From: Cutaneotrichosporon cavernicola
Taxonomy: Eukaryota > Basidiomycota > Tremellomycetes > Trichosporonales > Trichosporonaceae
DNA: 64,000 bases
Assembly (NCBI RefSeq): GCF_030864355.1
Contig: NC_083396.1
Span: 1,240,001-1,304,000, forward strand
Reading direction: 5' to 3'
The notes below the pieces were generated by a model that saw nothing but the letters and a program-made list of their open reading frames with translations, did not search any database and was not told the origin of the DNA. The first letter of the stretch is position 1, and every line of letters begins with the position of its first letter. The position numbers and the translations under genes are program-made. Shown one piece after another: positions 1-10,735 of the stretch.

Positions 1-613
1 CCGGTCGACGACTGTCTTGTCATGGCATCAAAGCTGAGCGCGTCATGCGCGTTCCCGTTGGCGTCTGGCAATAGTGGCCAGCTCGACGAGCCAGCGTCAT
101 ATAGCTGGTCCTGCGGCTGATCCGGAACCTGGACTTCTGGGAGGATGGGCTGTGGCTGCGACAGCGGGGGAGGAGGTGGAGCGGGTTCTGGTTCCGGCTC
201 ATTCTTGACTGGCATGGATGCGGGCGGCGTGACGTCTCGGCACAGATGTGCAATGTCGCGCTTAATGCTGCGTGTTAGTCTGAGCTAGCCTCTGGCTGCA
301 TGATCATACATACCATCGTTCACAGGGCCGTCCACCTTCGCAGACCATATGGCTGTTGAGTTAGCTGACTTGTTGAGCGGGGTAGAGCCAGTCTGCATGA
401 CTAGGCTCGCACGCACCTGCGCCGGCAGTAGACGCATGCTTTGCCTCCCTTGCGCTTTAGCTTCTTGGCCTTTTGGGGGGCCTCGTCTTCTCTGTCGCGT
501 TTGATGGTCATGGGTTTCCAAGATGAGGCAGATTGTTGTTGACGTTGTAATGATTGTGTACCCTGCGGACGCACGGCGGTTGACATTATGTTTTGGCGAG
601 ACGAGTCGGCCAT
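1..613 (-). CDS. Zn2Cys6 transcription factor, N-terminal part (cut by window edge)
   Basis: Probable nuclear DNA-binding regulator. The ATG lies at 611-613. Exon 1 runs 613-417, exon 2 352-314 and exon 3 267-1, open to the left edge. Splicing out the two introns (416-353 and 313-268) assembles a perfect binuclear zinc cluster with spacing C-x2-C-x6-C-x5-C-x2-C-x8-C: ACVYCRRSHMVC, then GRPCERC, then IKRDIAHLC. A lysine/arginine-rich stretch precedes the cluster, and a proline- and glutamate-rich segment follows it. Both introns fall inside the DNA-binding domain. The CxRC-(I/V)-KR linker resembles AcuK/AcuM/Rds2-type regulators of carbon metabolism, but that is only a resemblance; the diagnostic C-terminal part is outside the window, so no symbol is given. 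Confidence 0.82.
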
Positions 614-1528
614 GCGGGCAGCGGCGTAGAAGCGCTATGAATCTGGCGACAGTGGGGGGGGCCTAACAAGGGTCAAGGTAGGCCATGAGCCGAGACGGGA
701 TGCGAGGTGGCGAGCGTGTGGGTGAGCGGGTAGCACAGTGGCCAAGATTGGGATGGGAAAGAGTGGGGGGAGGTTGAGTGAGAGGTAATAATGGTGACGA
801 GAGGAGGATTGAGATTGAGAGTGAGCAAAGTGTGGATGGTGGTGAGGCGGCGCAAGTAGATCAACCAGGGCAGTTGAATGATGGCCTTCTGGGCTATGGA
901 TGGGCCTTGGTTTCACTACTATACCAAGTTACCTGTCTCAGTAATCCCTAATTGTCTAATCACTAATCTATGTTAAGAATACGTTGTTGATTTGACGAGA
1001 TACGTTATACCTCGGATAAATATGCAAATACCGGCTGGTATCCTTCAAGTATACCGAGTAGCCGGGTTGTGATCCGTTGTATGTAACTGCCTATAACGGA
1101 GGCGGAGGCGGGATGACCTTTTCAACAAGCAAGTCAAGTAGAAAGTTAACCTACGTTGCCCCTCGCCCTCGCCCTTGCCCTCGTCCTCACTCCTCGCACC
1201 CGATACTTCTCGCTCGCTTTAAACAGCCACAATCCGACTATTACTTGACCCGCTCCCCCTGGCCCCTGCACTTGCTATTGTCTCCCCAGGATCTCAAGGT
1301 GAAATCGTCGGTATCCAGGGTAAGAGGTACATGAAAGTAGTGCATCCGAGCGGATCATTAGTCTTTTCACGGCACTTGGCCCCAATGAGTTGAGATTATC
1401 AACACTCTCTCACTACGTACTCTTGACTTGGTTTGCTTGGTCCGCTTGGTCTAGGCCCTGGAATGGACCTCACTCTTGCCGTATCAGGCTCGCCTGTAAT
1501 GTCACCGTGTCAATATTGACACAACTGC
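614..1528. other. Intergenic / 5' flank of the zinc-cluster gene
   Basis: No supported gene. Short reading frames here have no recognisable domain and are pyrimidine- or purine-rich low-complexity translations. Presumably this is the promoter and 5' UTR of the leftward transcription-factor gene. Confidence 0.5.
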
Positions 1529-1595
1529 ACTGTAGTGTAGTGTAGTGTAGTATACTGTACTGTACTGTACTGTACTGTACTGTACTGCACTGTAC
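1529..1595. repeat. Pentanucleotide microsatellite (TGTAG)n-(TGTAC)n
   Basis: Direct tandem run of TGTAG units passing into about nine TGTAC/TGTAG-like units. The TGTAC part reads nearly the same on both strands (GTAC is palindromic). Noncoding. Confidence 0.9.
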
Positions 1596-1945
1596 AACCT
1601 TTGGAATCACATCCATAGCGCCTAAGTCGCGTGCATGCCGATCAGTTCCCTACCAAGAACCCAAAGCAGAGGAGGTGCATGCTGGAGGCGTGCCGGCGGC
1701 GCAGAAGCGTTACTCTATCATCTTCTTCGGCTTACATCTATCTCGTCTACCTCATCCGCCCGCCTCCACACTCCGTTGACCGCTGTATCTCCGACTCCGA
1801 AGAATCAACGGGAACAAATTGGTCCACACAGACACGGAACTAAATATTCACTCGCCGGAATCGGAACATCTGCAGCATCCGATCACCAACCGACCCGACC
1901 TCAAGCAGCGAGCAACAAATAGAGTCAGGAAAGTGAGTGGATTGT

Positions 1946-2142
1946 TGACGAGAGTAGGATTCGAACCCACGTCCGACTGTTTTAGACAACAGAGGTTCGA
2001 ATCCCATTGAGGTTCCGGGACCTGTTTTGGGAATGTAAACCCCACTTTGCAGAACAATTTGGATATCTCTCCTCTTTAAGAGTGAGTAACCGGATGTGCA
2101 TCTACACCTTTACACAGCGCGAGACCGCTCGGCCATCTCGCT
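1946..2142 (-). pseudogene. tRNA-Leu-like sequence in two separated halves (probable relic)
   Basis: On the minus strand, 2142-2115 reads like the 5' half of a tRNA-Leu: acceptor-like AGCGAGA, then TGGCCGAGCGGTCT, the usual Leu D-arm. A 3' half lies at about 1990-1946: a T-arm GTGGG-TTCGAAT-CCTAC followed by TCTCGTC and A. The two acceptor strands pair at six of seven positions (one G-T, one mismatch). About 120 bases separate the halves. The D-stem 3' strand, a proper anticodon loop and a class II variable arm cannot be assembled, so this is more likely a decayed or chimeric tRNA than a working gene with a long intron. Confidence 0.35.
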
Positions 2143-3296
2143 GATGAATTTAGCGGTTTTTGGGTGGGTATTTGAGGCACCACCGAACAGACAGGAGCAT
2201 TGGCGTAGTCCATGGAGGCATTGGAGGCATTGGAGGCATTGAAGACTGCTGCGTGTGCTTCTCTGGGTGTACAACAAAGTTGAGGGTCGCCTTTTGCTGG
2301 GACCGGTGGAATATGGTGCTTGCGAGACCCGTCGACTAGAGCAATTGACAAAGGTTCAAGAGAAATCCACGAAGACGGGCCGTGTTCAGGGCAGTTGCGT
2401 CGCTCTGTAATTGAATTTTTGGTATGAAGGGATGTTTGTGTCGGTTGACGGTCGGGAGGACGTTGTAGCAGTATGTGGCAGTGAAGTTGAGTGCCACATT
2501 CCCAAGCGGAGGTGGAAGTGTATCTACCCCATTGCGATTTCACAAGTACGTAGATAGTCGCGATGTACGGAACGGAAGGTAGGCACCTCGTAATTAAGGT
2601 GACTTGCGCTTTGCCTTTGGCATAACGGGACGGATGATGCTCTAGCGTGGCCCCCCAGAACTCCGAGATCTTCAACGCAGGACACTCTCTGAGGCCGAGT
2701 GCCAGAAACTCCGACTAGCTGAGAGATCCTATTCCCCAGTCTCGGTTCTGGCATCGGTCAACGGTGAGAGAAGGAGCGGCTGCGTCGCAGACTGTACACC
2801 ACATATGCACATCCCCCGGCTGAAGATTTAGCAAACTGTCCCAGTTGTGACAGCTGGATATGTAACCACCGACAGGCGATGTCGACAATCAGAGCCTTCT
2901 GGACAGATCGCAAACATGAAGCGTGTTCACGGTGTTCAAGATACAAGTGCTTTGTCAGACTCGAGACGGGCGTACAACTCCCATTCCGCACTTCCACATT
3001 CACTGGAGTCAGCAACACCAGCAGCTTACGCACACTTACGTTTCTGCCCTAAGATACTGTTTCCTCATCTGGGTCGGTCTGGCCATCTGCCCAGAAACTG
3101 CCACGTCTCAAATCAGCTCTCGCACAACCTCTCTCACCAGGGACTTTCTGGGACACCCGCTGGCAATCGACCACGGTACAACGGTCCCTCACGCGTGAAT
3201 GTCGTCCTCGTAGTTTGAGAGTCTGCGGTCAGCCCTCTCAGCTACCCATCCCCCGTCTTCCTCAATTTCCCCGTCTCTTCCCACTCCCCGCCGCAC
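2143..3296. other. Intergenic, no supported gene
   Basis: Several overlapping short open frames exist on both strands (the longest about 199 codons on the minus strand), but none shows a known fold, biased composition typical of the neighbours, or credible splice extension. Contains three tandem copies of a GGAGGCATT-like unit near 2214-2240. Confidence 0.5.
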
Positions 3297-3692
3297 TCAC
3301 TCAATCAAGTTACCGTCCGGATCGCGGATATACACACTAAGCAAAGCCCCCCTTGCCCCGGTACGGTTCACGATCCCTCCCCCCTCTAGAATCTCAATCC
3401 CAGCCATCTCAAGGCGGCTCTGGACGGTGCCGACCTTCTCATCGACTAAAAAACAGAGATCGGCCGTACCCGGTTTAGCCAGCGTTGCGCGGGGAGTAAA
3501 CTCGTTCCCGGCCTCATGGAGGTTGATCTTACTCAGGCCGAAGCGGAGGGCGTGCCGTACCTCTGTGGGTGTGCGGAATAGTTCGTGCCGCATACCAAGG
3601 CGCTCGTAGAATGCGACGGTAGTTGGGATCGAGCGGACCGTTAAGACGAGGTGATCGAGTGCCGCGACTGTTGCGATTGCGCGCGCGGCCAT
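3297..3692 (-). CDS. VOC superfamily (glyoxalase-like) protein
   Basis: Single-exon 131-residue protein, ATG at 3690-3692. It starts its fold with LDHLVLTVRSIPTTVAFYE, the typical first beta-alpha unit of vicinal-oxygen-chelate enzymes, continues with RFGLSKINLHEAG and DLCFLVDE, and ends with VYIRDPDGNLIE, where the terminal Glu is the usual metal ligand of the family. Metal ligands are therefore plausibly His13 and Glu131. The length equals one VOC module, so it probably dimerises. It is closest in style to GLOD5-type proteins; the substrate cannot be told from sequence. It is divergent from MAP1 across a 221-base intergenic region. Confidence 0.85.
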   Translation of the reverse strand: MAARAIATVAALDHLVLTVRSIPTTVAFYERLGMRHELFRTPTEVRHALRFGLSKINLHEAGNEFTPRATLAKPGTADLCFLVDEKVGTVQSRLEMAGIEILEGGGIVNRTGARGALLSVYIRDPDGNLIE

Positions 3693-3913
3693 GGTTCTTG
3701 AGATCTGATGGGATAGTGGAAGGTGGGAAGCTATGACGAGTGTTCTGACGACCGGATCGACCCTGGTGGAGGCGGGGCACCTGCCGGCGGTAATAGCATT
3801 TTGTAATATAGTTCCGTATTAGATGGCGGCCGGGACTAGATGGTGCCTGTCATGAGGCCAAGTTAACTTCTTCTTCAACACTTGTCCATTTGCCACCTAC
3901 CCTTTAAAATAAA

Positions 3914-5332
3914 ATGCTCTGCACCGGATGCCAAGTAAAGGAGGCCTCGCGCCTCGAGTGCCCCAGCTGCAAGAAGTGAGTCCCCATCGCGTGTTGGCTA
4001 ACCGAAGGCTGGGCATCAATGGCAGCTTTTTCTGCGACCAGGCCTGCTTCAAGAACAACTGGGTTGGTTATCTAATGACGCCAAGCTGACCACAGGGAAC
4101 ACACAAGATCGTGCACAACATTGTCAAGATGAGCGCAGATGCTGAGAGCGACAGTGCGTATTGGTGTGGTGTGCGTCGGCCTCGCCTAGCTAGGCTTGGC
4201 CGTGTCGCTGCACGAGGCTGGTTATACTCGCTGCTCGCGCTCGCAGATCACGGCTGACACATAGAGAACTCGACGCTGCCTGCCAACATGCGCAACTACC
4301 CTTTCACAGGGACTATGCGGCCCGTGTACCCGCTGTCTCCGAGGCGCGCAATCCCAAAGGGCATCAAGAAGCCAGACTATGCCGATGACCGTGGGTCCAT
4401 TCGGTTTCCTAGCTGACTTGTCAGCCAACGGCTTCAGCCCATGCGAGGCTGTGCGCGAACGCTCCATCAGGGTGCTCAACGCGCAGGAGATCGAGGGCAT
4501 GCGCAAGGTGTGCAGACTGAGTCGCGAGGTGCTCGACTACACTGCGAGCTTCATCCGCCCCGGCATCACGTCAGACGAGCTCGACGCCATCTGCCACCAG
4601 GCCTCAATCGACCGCGACTGCTACCCTTCGCCCCTCAACTACTCCAAGTTCCCCAAGAGTGTGTGCATTTCCATTAATGAGGTCATCTGTCACGGTATCC
4701 CCGACCAGCGGCCGCTGCAGGAGGGCGATATTGTCAACCTCGATGTGTCGCTGTATCACGGCGGCTTCCACGGCGACTTGAACGCCACTTACCCCGTCGG
4801 CAAGGTCAACCAGGAGAGCCTGGACCTCATGGCGGCGACGAAGAAGTCGATGGATGAGGCGATCAAGATCTGCAAGCCTGGTGTGCCGTACCGCGAGATT
4901 GGAAACAAGATTGAGTCCATCATCAAACCCACAGGCTACTCCATCGTGCGCCGGTACACAGGCCACGGTATCCACTACCAATTCCATTGCGAGCCCAACG
5001 TTGTACACTACGGCAACTCGAAGATGCCGGGCCGCATGGAGGCCGGGCATGTGTTCACTATTGAGCCGATGATCAACCTCGGCACGGCCAACCTCGACCA
5101 CTGGCGTGACGACTGGACGGCAGTCACGCTCGACGGCCGTCGTTCAGCCCAGTTCGAGGAGACGATCCTCATCACCGAGACGGGCTACGAGATCCTTACC
5201 CGCCTGAGCGCGAGCGCGAAGAAGAACAAGAAGAAGAAGGCCAAGAAGACTGGCGCTGTTAACGGGACGCCAAATGACACCGACGCCGACGCAGACACGC
5301 CCACCACCGGCACACCCGCAGCGACCGACTAG
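3914..5332 (+). CDS. MAP1: Methionine aminopeptidase 1 with N-terminal zinc finger
   Basis: Removes the initiator methionine from nascent proteins at the ribosome. Five exons: 3914-3975, 4026-4062, 4096-4153, 4265-4390, 4425-5332, giving 396 residues. The first exons encode the MYND-like zinc finger (CTGC, CPSC, then CDQACF and an HxxxH), which only appears when the short introns are removed; it is known to anchor Map1 to ribosomes. The pita-bread catalytic core carries the dimetal ligands in the usual order: Asp pair in NLDVSLYHGGFHGDLNATYP, His in TGHGIHYQFHCEPNVV, Glu in HVFTIEPM, Glu in AQFEETILI. The tail is lysine-rich, then Asp/Thr/Pro-rich. It ends 28 bases before the convergent BOL3 stop. 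Confidence 0.95.
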
Positions 5333-5360
5333 GCTTACTATGCATATGCTAGATGTACTA

Positions 5361-5924
5361 TTACGCGCTGTCCTCTGCGATCGTCTTGAGCTGCGGTCAG
5401 CGGGTTTGAGGGGTTGAGCTGAGCTCACTTGCAATCCGTGGATACCCTTGATTGTCTCCTTGAGGCACTCGTTGACGAGCTTGTGCTGTTTGACCATTGT
5501 GAGGCCCTTGAACGCCGGAGAGGAGATCATGATGGCGTAGAACGATCCGCAGCCGCCTGGTGTTAGCCGAGGCCGAGCGATGTAGGTGGAGTGGAGGTAG
5601 TGCCCGAGGTGAAGCTGAGTGGGATGGAGTGGAGTGGAGCCATGCAAAGCAAAGCACGCCGAAACACTATCCCTCAGCCACGCGCGACTCCACCTCCCAG
5701 ATGCCCCTCGCCATCACAGCATCACCACAGCACGGTGACTCACCAGAAACGTCCTGCACATCGAGACGCGTCCCCGGAAACGCTTCGTCGAGCATCTTGT
5801 AGATGGCCGCCTCGCCCTCGCCCATATCGTTCCGCGCTGCGCGGGCATACCCTCGTGCGAGGACGGGCACAAGGGGCCGGAAGGTGGGGCGAGCGAGTGG
5901 TCGGAGGGCGAAACGGAGAGACAT
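5361..5924 (-). CDS. BOL3: Mitochondrial BolA-like protein
   Basis: Acts with monothiol glutaredoxin and NFU proteins in delivering Fe-S clusters to mitochondrial targets such as lipoate synthase. Exons 5924-5744, 5556-5429 and 5390-5361 encode 112 residues. The start was set at 5924 because the N-terminus from there (MSLRFALRPLARPTFRPL) is an arginine-rich, acid-free presequence. The BolA core follows: EAAIYKMLDEAFPG, DVQDVSGGCGSFYAI across the first splice junction, ISSPAFKGLTMVKQHKLVNE and IKGIHGLQ, with the invariant His in VKQHKLVN. The last exon adds nine residues. It is divergent from ARP8 over about 205 bases. Confidence 0.93.
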
Positions 5925-6129
5925 GGTGGTTGATGGGCAAATCGCCATCTCGAGAGAGGTAAGCAAAAGGTAGTGGAGTGGAGGTGGAGGGGCGGAGTCC
6001 CCGGGACCAAAAGACGTATGGTGTCTAAGGGAGATGGGGTAGAGTGGGGCAGACAAGCACATCACCTCCACCAGTGATATTCACCACTACGTTCCGCGTC
6101 TTCATTCCTCCAACGAACCATACACCAAC

Positions 6130-8367
6130 ATGGATATCGCGGACCTCACGGCGCCCTCCTCCCCGGCCCCCGAGGAGCCCGTCGCCGGACCCTCCGCGCC
6201 AGCACCTCGTAAACCGACCCGCAAGGCCAAACCAAAGGCCGAGCATACGACCGCTTATACGACGGCATTCGTGCCCTCCCTCTTCAACATTCGTAATCCC
6301 GTCGGCGACTTCTTGCAGAAAGAGAGTAACGTCGAGGTTCGGCGGCAGATCGTGCTTGCTCGGCGGAAGGAGCAGGAGGCGGAGAAGGAGAAGGTAAAAG
6401 ACGATGAGGCGAAAGGAGATGGGGAGGGAGAGGCGAATGGCAACGGTAACGGCAATGGGAATGAGGATGGCGTCGTCCTCACGGCTAAGGAGGAGGAGGA
6501 GAAGCGGAAGGAGGAGCAAGTGAGTTTCGCCACCCTTTCACCACTTTTTCTTCTCTGCGCGCTCGCTTCGCTCGCGGCTCCCTCTCCTCTTTTGTGTGCT
6601 CGCGGCTCACCCCAGCAAACCCGCCTCAGCCGCATCCTCGTCATCCATCCCGGCTCACGGAATCTGCGCCTCGGCCGCGCATCCGACTTCTACCCTCACG
6701 AAGTGCCGAACTGCATTGCGCGCGCGGCCGACGCGCCAGGTGGCCACGACCCACCAGTACTAGGGAAGCGTGCGGCCGACGTGGACGACAACATCGGCCA
6801 CCTGCGCGAGTACCTGCGCAACAAGCTGCGCGTGAACAAGCTTGTGACGGATGCGCGAGACGGCGCGCGTGTGAACGCCGCCAACGCGAAGGCCAAACCC
6901 GAGACGATTCCGGAACACAACGACCCCTACCGCGTCGACTGGACTGAGGTTGACGGTCGTCCCTTTGTCGTTGGGACTGAAGCGCAGCGGCTCGCAGACA
7001 GCGCGGGTTTCCGGGTCCGATATCCCATCCACCAGCGGGGGTTCAATGGGCGTGACTGGGATAGCCTCCAGCTGTTAATTGACGATATCACCCTCATCTT
7101 ACAGGAGAGCCTGCGGACTGAACTCGACATCCGGCCTAAGGACTACAAGAACTACAGCGTCGTGCTTGTAGTCCCGGACTTTGGGAACCGGGTTTACGTC
7201 GAGCGAATGACGGACGTAATTCTCAACATTATGGGGTTCAAGGAGATTGCAATCCACCAGGAGAGCTACTGCGCCATCTTTAGCGCGGGGATGAGCAGCG
7301 CGTGCGTGGTAGATATCGGCGCGCAGACGAGTTCCGTCACTCTGGTGGAGGAGGGCGTGGTCAACCCCGACACGCGGATGCGCCTGTCGTACGGCGGAGA
7401 CGACGTGACAGTCGCTCTGTCGGCACTTCTCCAGCGCGCAAGCTTTCCCTACAAGAACCTGGACCTGGCCCGCACGCAGGACTGGATAATGATGGACAAT
7501 CTCAAGATCAAGCTGGCTACACTCGAGGAACACCTCGTCGCCAATACCCCTTGGGACCTATACGTCGTCCCCGAAAAGGGTCTCACGAACAAGTACCTCC
7601 TTCGGACGTATGATGAAAACGTCCTCGCTCCACTGTGTTGGTTCGACACGCGCATGATCGACTTTGAGACCAAGCGCGAGGTGAGCTTCACCGCCGTCAA
7701 CCCCAATGTTAGCGATATGATCAAGAGCCCCTATGGCGAACCGACGGTGGCCATGCGCGCATGTACCACCCACCTCCTCCCATCCGCGCCAGAGATCAAG
7801 GACGCCGTTAGTACGGGGAGCACGCCCGCACCACAGGCGACCGCGCCTGTGAGTCCATTGGGCAAGAGCGGCCCGCCAACGCCGGCGCCCGGGGAGAAGA
7901 GCGCCACGCCTGCACCGGCAACCCTCGCCCCGGCAACCGCTATGCAGTCGATGGCGGCCACGCCCGCCCCCGACGCCGAGGGTGACGACACTCCTTCCTT
8001 CGATGTTGTGTTCGAGGCGTCCAAAACGCCGCTGGACGGCGCCATCGCCGCCTCGATCAGCGCCGCCTCGTCCGAGAACAGGGTGCGCACGGCTGCCAGT
8101 TCGATCTTACTCGTGGGTGGCGGGAGCGCGCTCAAGGGTCTCGCGCCATTCATCGCCGACCGCCTGCCCGCCCTCCTCAGACAACGGGGGTATCCTATCG
8201 ACCACGTTTCGATCGTGCCGCCACCACGCGGACTGAACCCCCGCTTCATGAGCTGGAAGGGTGCGAGTGTCATGTGCAACCTCAATCTTCCCGACATGTG
8301 GATAGGGCGCGACGAGGTCGAGGAGCTCGGTGCGCGCATGCTCAAGGACCACCTATCGTTCCTGTAG
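6130..8367 (+). CDS. ARP8: Actin-related protein 8 (INO80 remodeler subunit)
   Basis: Nuclear Arp that binds nucleosomes or linker DNA in the INO80 chromatin remodeler. Two exons, 6130-6519 and 6616-8367, encode 713 residues. The N-terminus (about 130 residues) is proline- and then glutamate/lysine-rich. The actin fold starts with ILVIHPGSRNLRLGRASD, followed by PFVVGTEA, VVLVVPDFGNRVYVERM, the ATP-fold loop ACVVDIGAQTSSVTLVEEG and a C-terminal ILLVGGGSALKGLAPFI. A proline/threonine-rich insertion sits before the last subdomain. The 96-base intron is a multiple of three with no in-frame stop, so unspliced RNA would still encode an intact protein with 32 extra residues; the low-complexity character and the Arp8 family support splicing. 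Confidence 0.93.
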   Translation: MDIADLTAPSSPAPEEPVAGPSAPAPRKPTRKAKPKAEHTTAYTTAFVPSLFNIRNPVGDFLQKESNVEVRRQIVLARRKEQEAEKEKVKDDEAKGDGEGEANGNGNGNGNEDGVVLTAKEEEEKRKEEQVSFATLSPLFLLCALASLAAPSPLLCARGSPQQTRLSRILVIHPGSRNLRLGRASDFYPHEVPNCIARAADAPGGHDPPVLGKRAADVDDNIGHLREYLRNKLRVNKLVTDARDGARVNAANAKAKPETIPEHNDPYRVDWTEVDGRPFVVGTEAQRLADSAGFRVRYPIHQRGFNGRDWDSLQLLIDDITLILQESLRTELDIRPKDYKNYSVVLVVPDFGNRVYVERMTDVILNIMGFKEIAIHQESYCAIFSAGMSSACVVDIGAQTSSVTLVEEGVVNPDTRMRLSYGGDDVTVALSALLQRASFPYKNLDLARTQDWIMMDNLKIKLATLEEHLVANTPWDLYVVPEKGLTNKYLLRTYDENVLAPLCWFDTRMIDFETKREVSFTAVNPNVSDMIKSPYGEPTVAMRACTTHLLPSAPEIKDAVSTGSTPAPQATAPVSPLGKSGPPTPAPGEKSATPAPATLAPATAMQSMAATPAPDAEGDDTPSFDVVFEASKTPLDGAIAASISAASSENRVRTAASSILLVGGGSALKGLAPFIADRLPALLRQRGYPIDHVSIVPPPRGLNPRFMSWKGASVMCNLNLPDMWIGRDEVEELGARMLKDHLSFL

Positions 8368-8406
8368 TGTAGTTGTGCGTGGCCTGTAGTGGTGTATGCA
8401 TGTAGT

Positions 8407-10385
8407 CTAGAGTTCTGCCATCTCGACACGGTCGAGCATCCGCTGCCGCTCCTCTCTGTCTGGTGGGGCTGTCGGCCCAAGGCGCTGTGCCCAGCGCCGA
8501 GGGAGGAGACGAGCCACGTCGTCCATGAAGGCGGCGTGGGCGTCGCGTAGTGTCGCACCGATGCCGCCTGCTGCTTCTTCGTTGCCCTCCACGCGACTAT
8601 AACCCCGTGCTTGCTGGGAACGGGAACGCGCGGTGAGGTAGTACATCGGCACGCCGGCGGCCATGAACACTGCGGTGAGCTAAGATAGGGAGCAATATAG
8701 CTCACCAAAGGCTGCGAGACCTTCCCATGGCGCAGCGAAGATGGGCATGAGAAGGAGGAACATTGCGATCTGCGTCAGGTTCGTCGGGCGCAAACCTACC
8801 ATGCAGAAGATGACTGGCGTCGTGATCCATGCCTTGTACGGCCGCTCGAGGTGCGGCTCCTTGATGCGGAGGTAAAGAAGCCCGACGACAGTGACGAGGT
8901 ACCATGTCCACGACGTCACGGAGAAGAAGTTGATGAGTTCTGTTGTCAGCTCCGGAAATGGTGCCAGCTCACTCCTGAACCCGCCGCCAAAGACAATAAA
9001 GAAGACGGTGAGCGCGGCGTTGAGGGACAAGGCGAAGTCGGGCGTGCGTCTCTTCGAGTCGAGGCGCGCAAATATGGAGGGGAGGAAGTGGTCGCGTGCC
9101 GCGGCATAGATGAGGCGTGCCGCTGGTGTCAGCTATCTCCAAACACTGTTGCTCACTGGTGTAGCATCCGCCGTTGAGTGCGCCGAAGCAACTGATCGCG
9201 ACGAGAGTGGAGAACACAAGTCCGCCGAGTTTGCCGATTGTGGCGCGTCCAAAGTCGAGCGCGACTGTGTTGGAGCTCGCCACCACGCTTGGTGGAAGGG
9301 CGATGAAGTAGCTCACGTTGGCGGACAGGAAGAGGATTAGCACGATGGTCATGCTGCTGTGCAGGGCGCGTGGAAGGTCGCGGTTAGGGTTTGTCATCTC
9401 GCCGCCGACAAACGAGCACTGGTCCCACCCGTCGAATGCCCACAGGCCAGAATATAGCGCGATAGCGTAGTCGCTTGGGTTCTTGCTCGATCCCTTGAAG
9501 ACTGATCCTTTGGCAAAGGACTCGCCTGGCCCATTGCGGATGAGGTAGAGGAGGCCGAGGACGCCGACGAAGATCAGGCTCCCGATCTTGATGCCTGTCA
9601 GGACGACGGCCGAATGTGTTCCCGCCTTTGGAGATATCAGGTTCAATGCCGTGACGACGAGGACGGCGAGGGTTCCCGTCACTTTGAAGGTCCATTCTGG
9701 CACCACGGCCTCGGTGGACCCAGTGATGGCCTGGTATACCATGCGATTGACATACTCACCAAAGATGAGGGCGATAATAGCCGCACCACCCGGTTTGAGC
9801 GTCGTTACCGCAGACCAAGTAAAGAGGTACGAGAGAAGTGGCCCGAACTGGCGTCAGATGGAACAGTGCTAGCTCACCGAGTAGGCTAGGTAAGCTTGTG
9901 CGCCGCCGCTTAATGGAATGGCGCACCCAAGCTCAGCAAAGGACCTGAAATCAGCTTTCCCACACATGTTAGCTCACGTCGCCCCTGTCCATGCCAGTAA
10001 TCCCGAGAGGAGCCATACGATCAAGCTGGCACCAACGCTTCCGACCGAGTCGACGACGACGCCGGGCGATGCGAAGATACCAGACCCGACCTGCATCCCC
10101 ACTACGAGCGCCATGCCTACAGTCAGCTCCGTTCTCCTTTAACAAACCCTGCAATAACCCGACATGCTTGTGCTCGGCCTGTTGTTGTTCCTCGCCCGAC
10201 AGGCTGAGCGGTAACAGCGCATGCTCAAACTCGAACCCGCCGAGCGTGGAGATTGTGTTGGTGCGCTCGAGCGATGTGCCGCTCACGGGACCTTGTTCGA
10301 GCTCGAGGGCGCGTAAGCTGGGACTAGACGCGCTGCTCGAGGGAGAGAGGACGCGGGAGGGGAGCGAGGAGGTCGAGGATACCAT
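8407..10385 (-). CDS. Amino-acid permease, APC/LAT family (MUP-like)
   Basis: Plasma-membrane amino-acid transporter. Eight exons on the minus strand (10385-10148, 10116-9978, 9944-9878, 9847-9157, 9122-8973, 8939-8800, 8769-8706, 8669-8407) give 583 residues. After a Ser-rich cytosolic N-terminus comes the APC hallmark helix 1, GMALVVGMQVGSGIFASPG, where GSGIF is the unwound substrate-binding segment. Later signatures include SFAELGCAIPLSGGAQAYL, ALYSGLWAFDGWDQCSFVGGE and EPHLERPYKAW. About twelve membrane helices are visible. The layout resembles fungal LAT-type permeases such as methionine permeases Mup1/Mup3; substrate specificity is inferred only. Upstream ATG at 10484 would lengthen the N-terminus by 33 residues; 10385 looks better. 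It ends 40 bases from ARP8. Confidence 0.9.
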
Positions 10386-10735
10386 CCTAAAGCATTGCCG
10401 AGAGGTGATGATGAACCAAAGAGAACAAGAATGGTCTGGCGGGGAAGTCTCCGTGGAGTTGGATTCAGGCACGGCGTGCCTCAATCTCCAGTCAGGTCAG
10501 ACGCGTCTGGGTTAGTAGGGTTAGTGGACCATCAAGTTGACTTTGGTCATCAACATCATCAACATCATCATTAAACACTAGCTCTCAATCAACACCAACT
10601 CATCTCTCATCTATCCCCGATTATCGAGGACTCGCAGGTTGATCAATACTGTCGTAAACGTCCACGCCCTCAGTCCCGCGCCGCCTTCTTACGAGCCCCT
10701 TGAACGCGTCGGTTCAACCTTCCTCTACATTCACC
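10386..10735. promoter_or_regulatory. Divergent intergenic region between permease and RFC5
   Basis: Shared 350-base 5' region of two divergent genes. It includes a run of ATCAACATC-like units at about 10547-10575 and pyrimidine-rich leader sequence before the RFC5 ATG. No specific operator recognised. Confidence 0.5.

Noticed and set aside
2076..2675. 199-codon minus-strand frame
   Set aside because: No family signature, contains tandem GGAGGCATT units translated as NASNASNAS, no splice-supported extension; probably chance.
4604..5101. 165-codon frame antisense to MAP1
   Set aside because: Shadow of the GC-rich MAP1 exon; Val/Asp/Arg-rich translation typical of an antisense frame.
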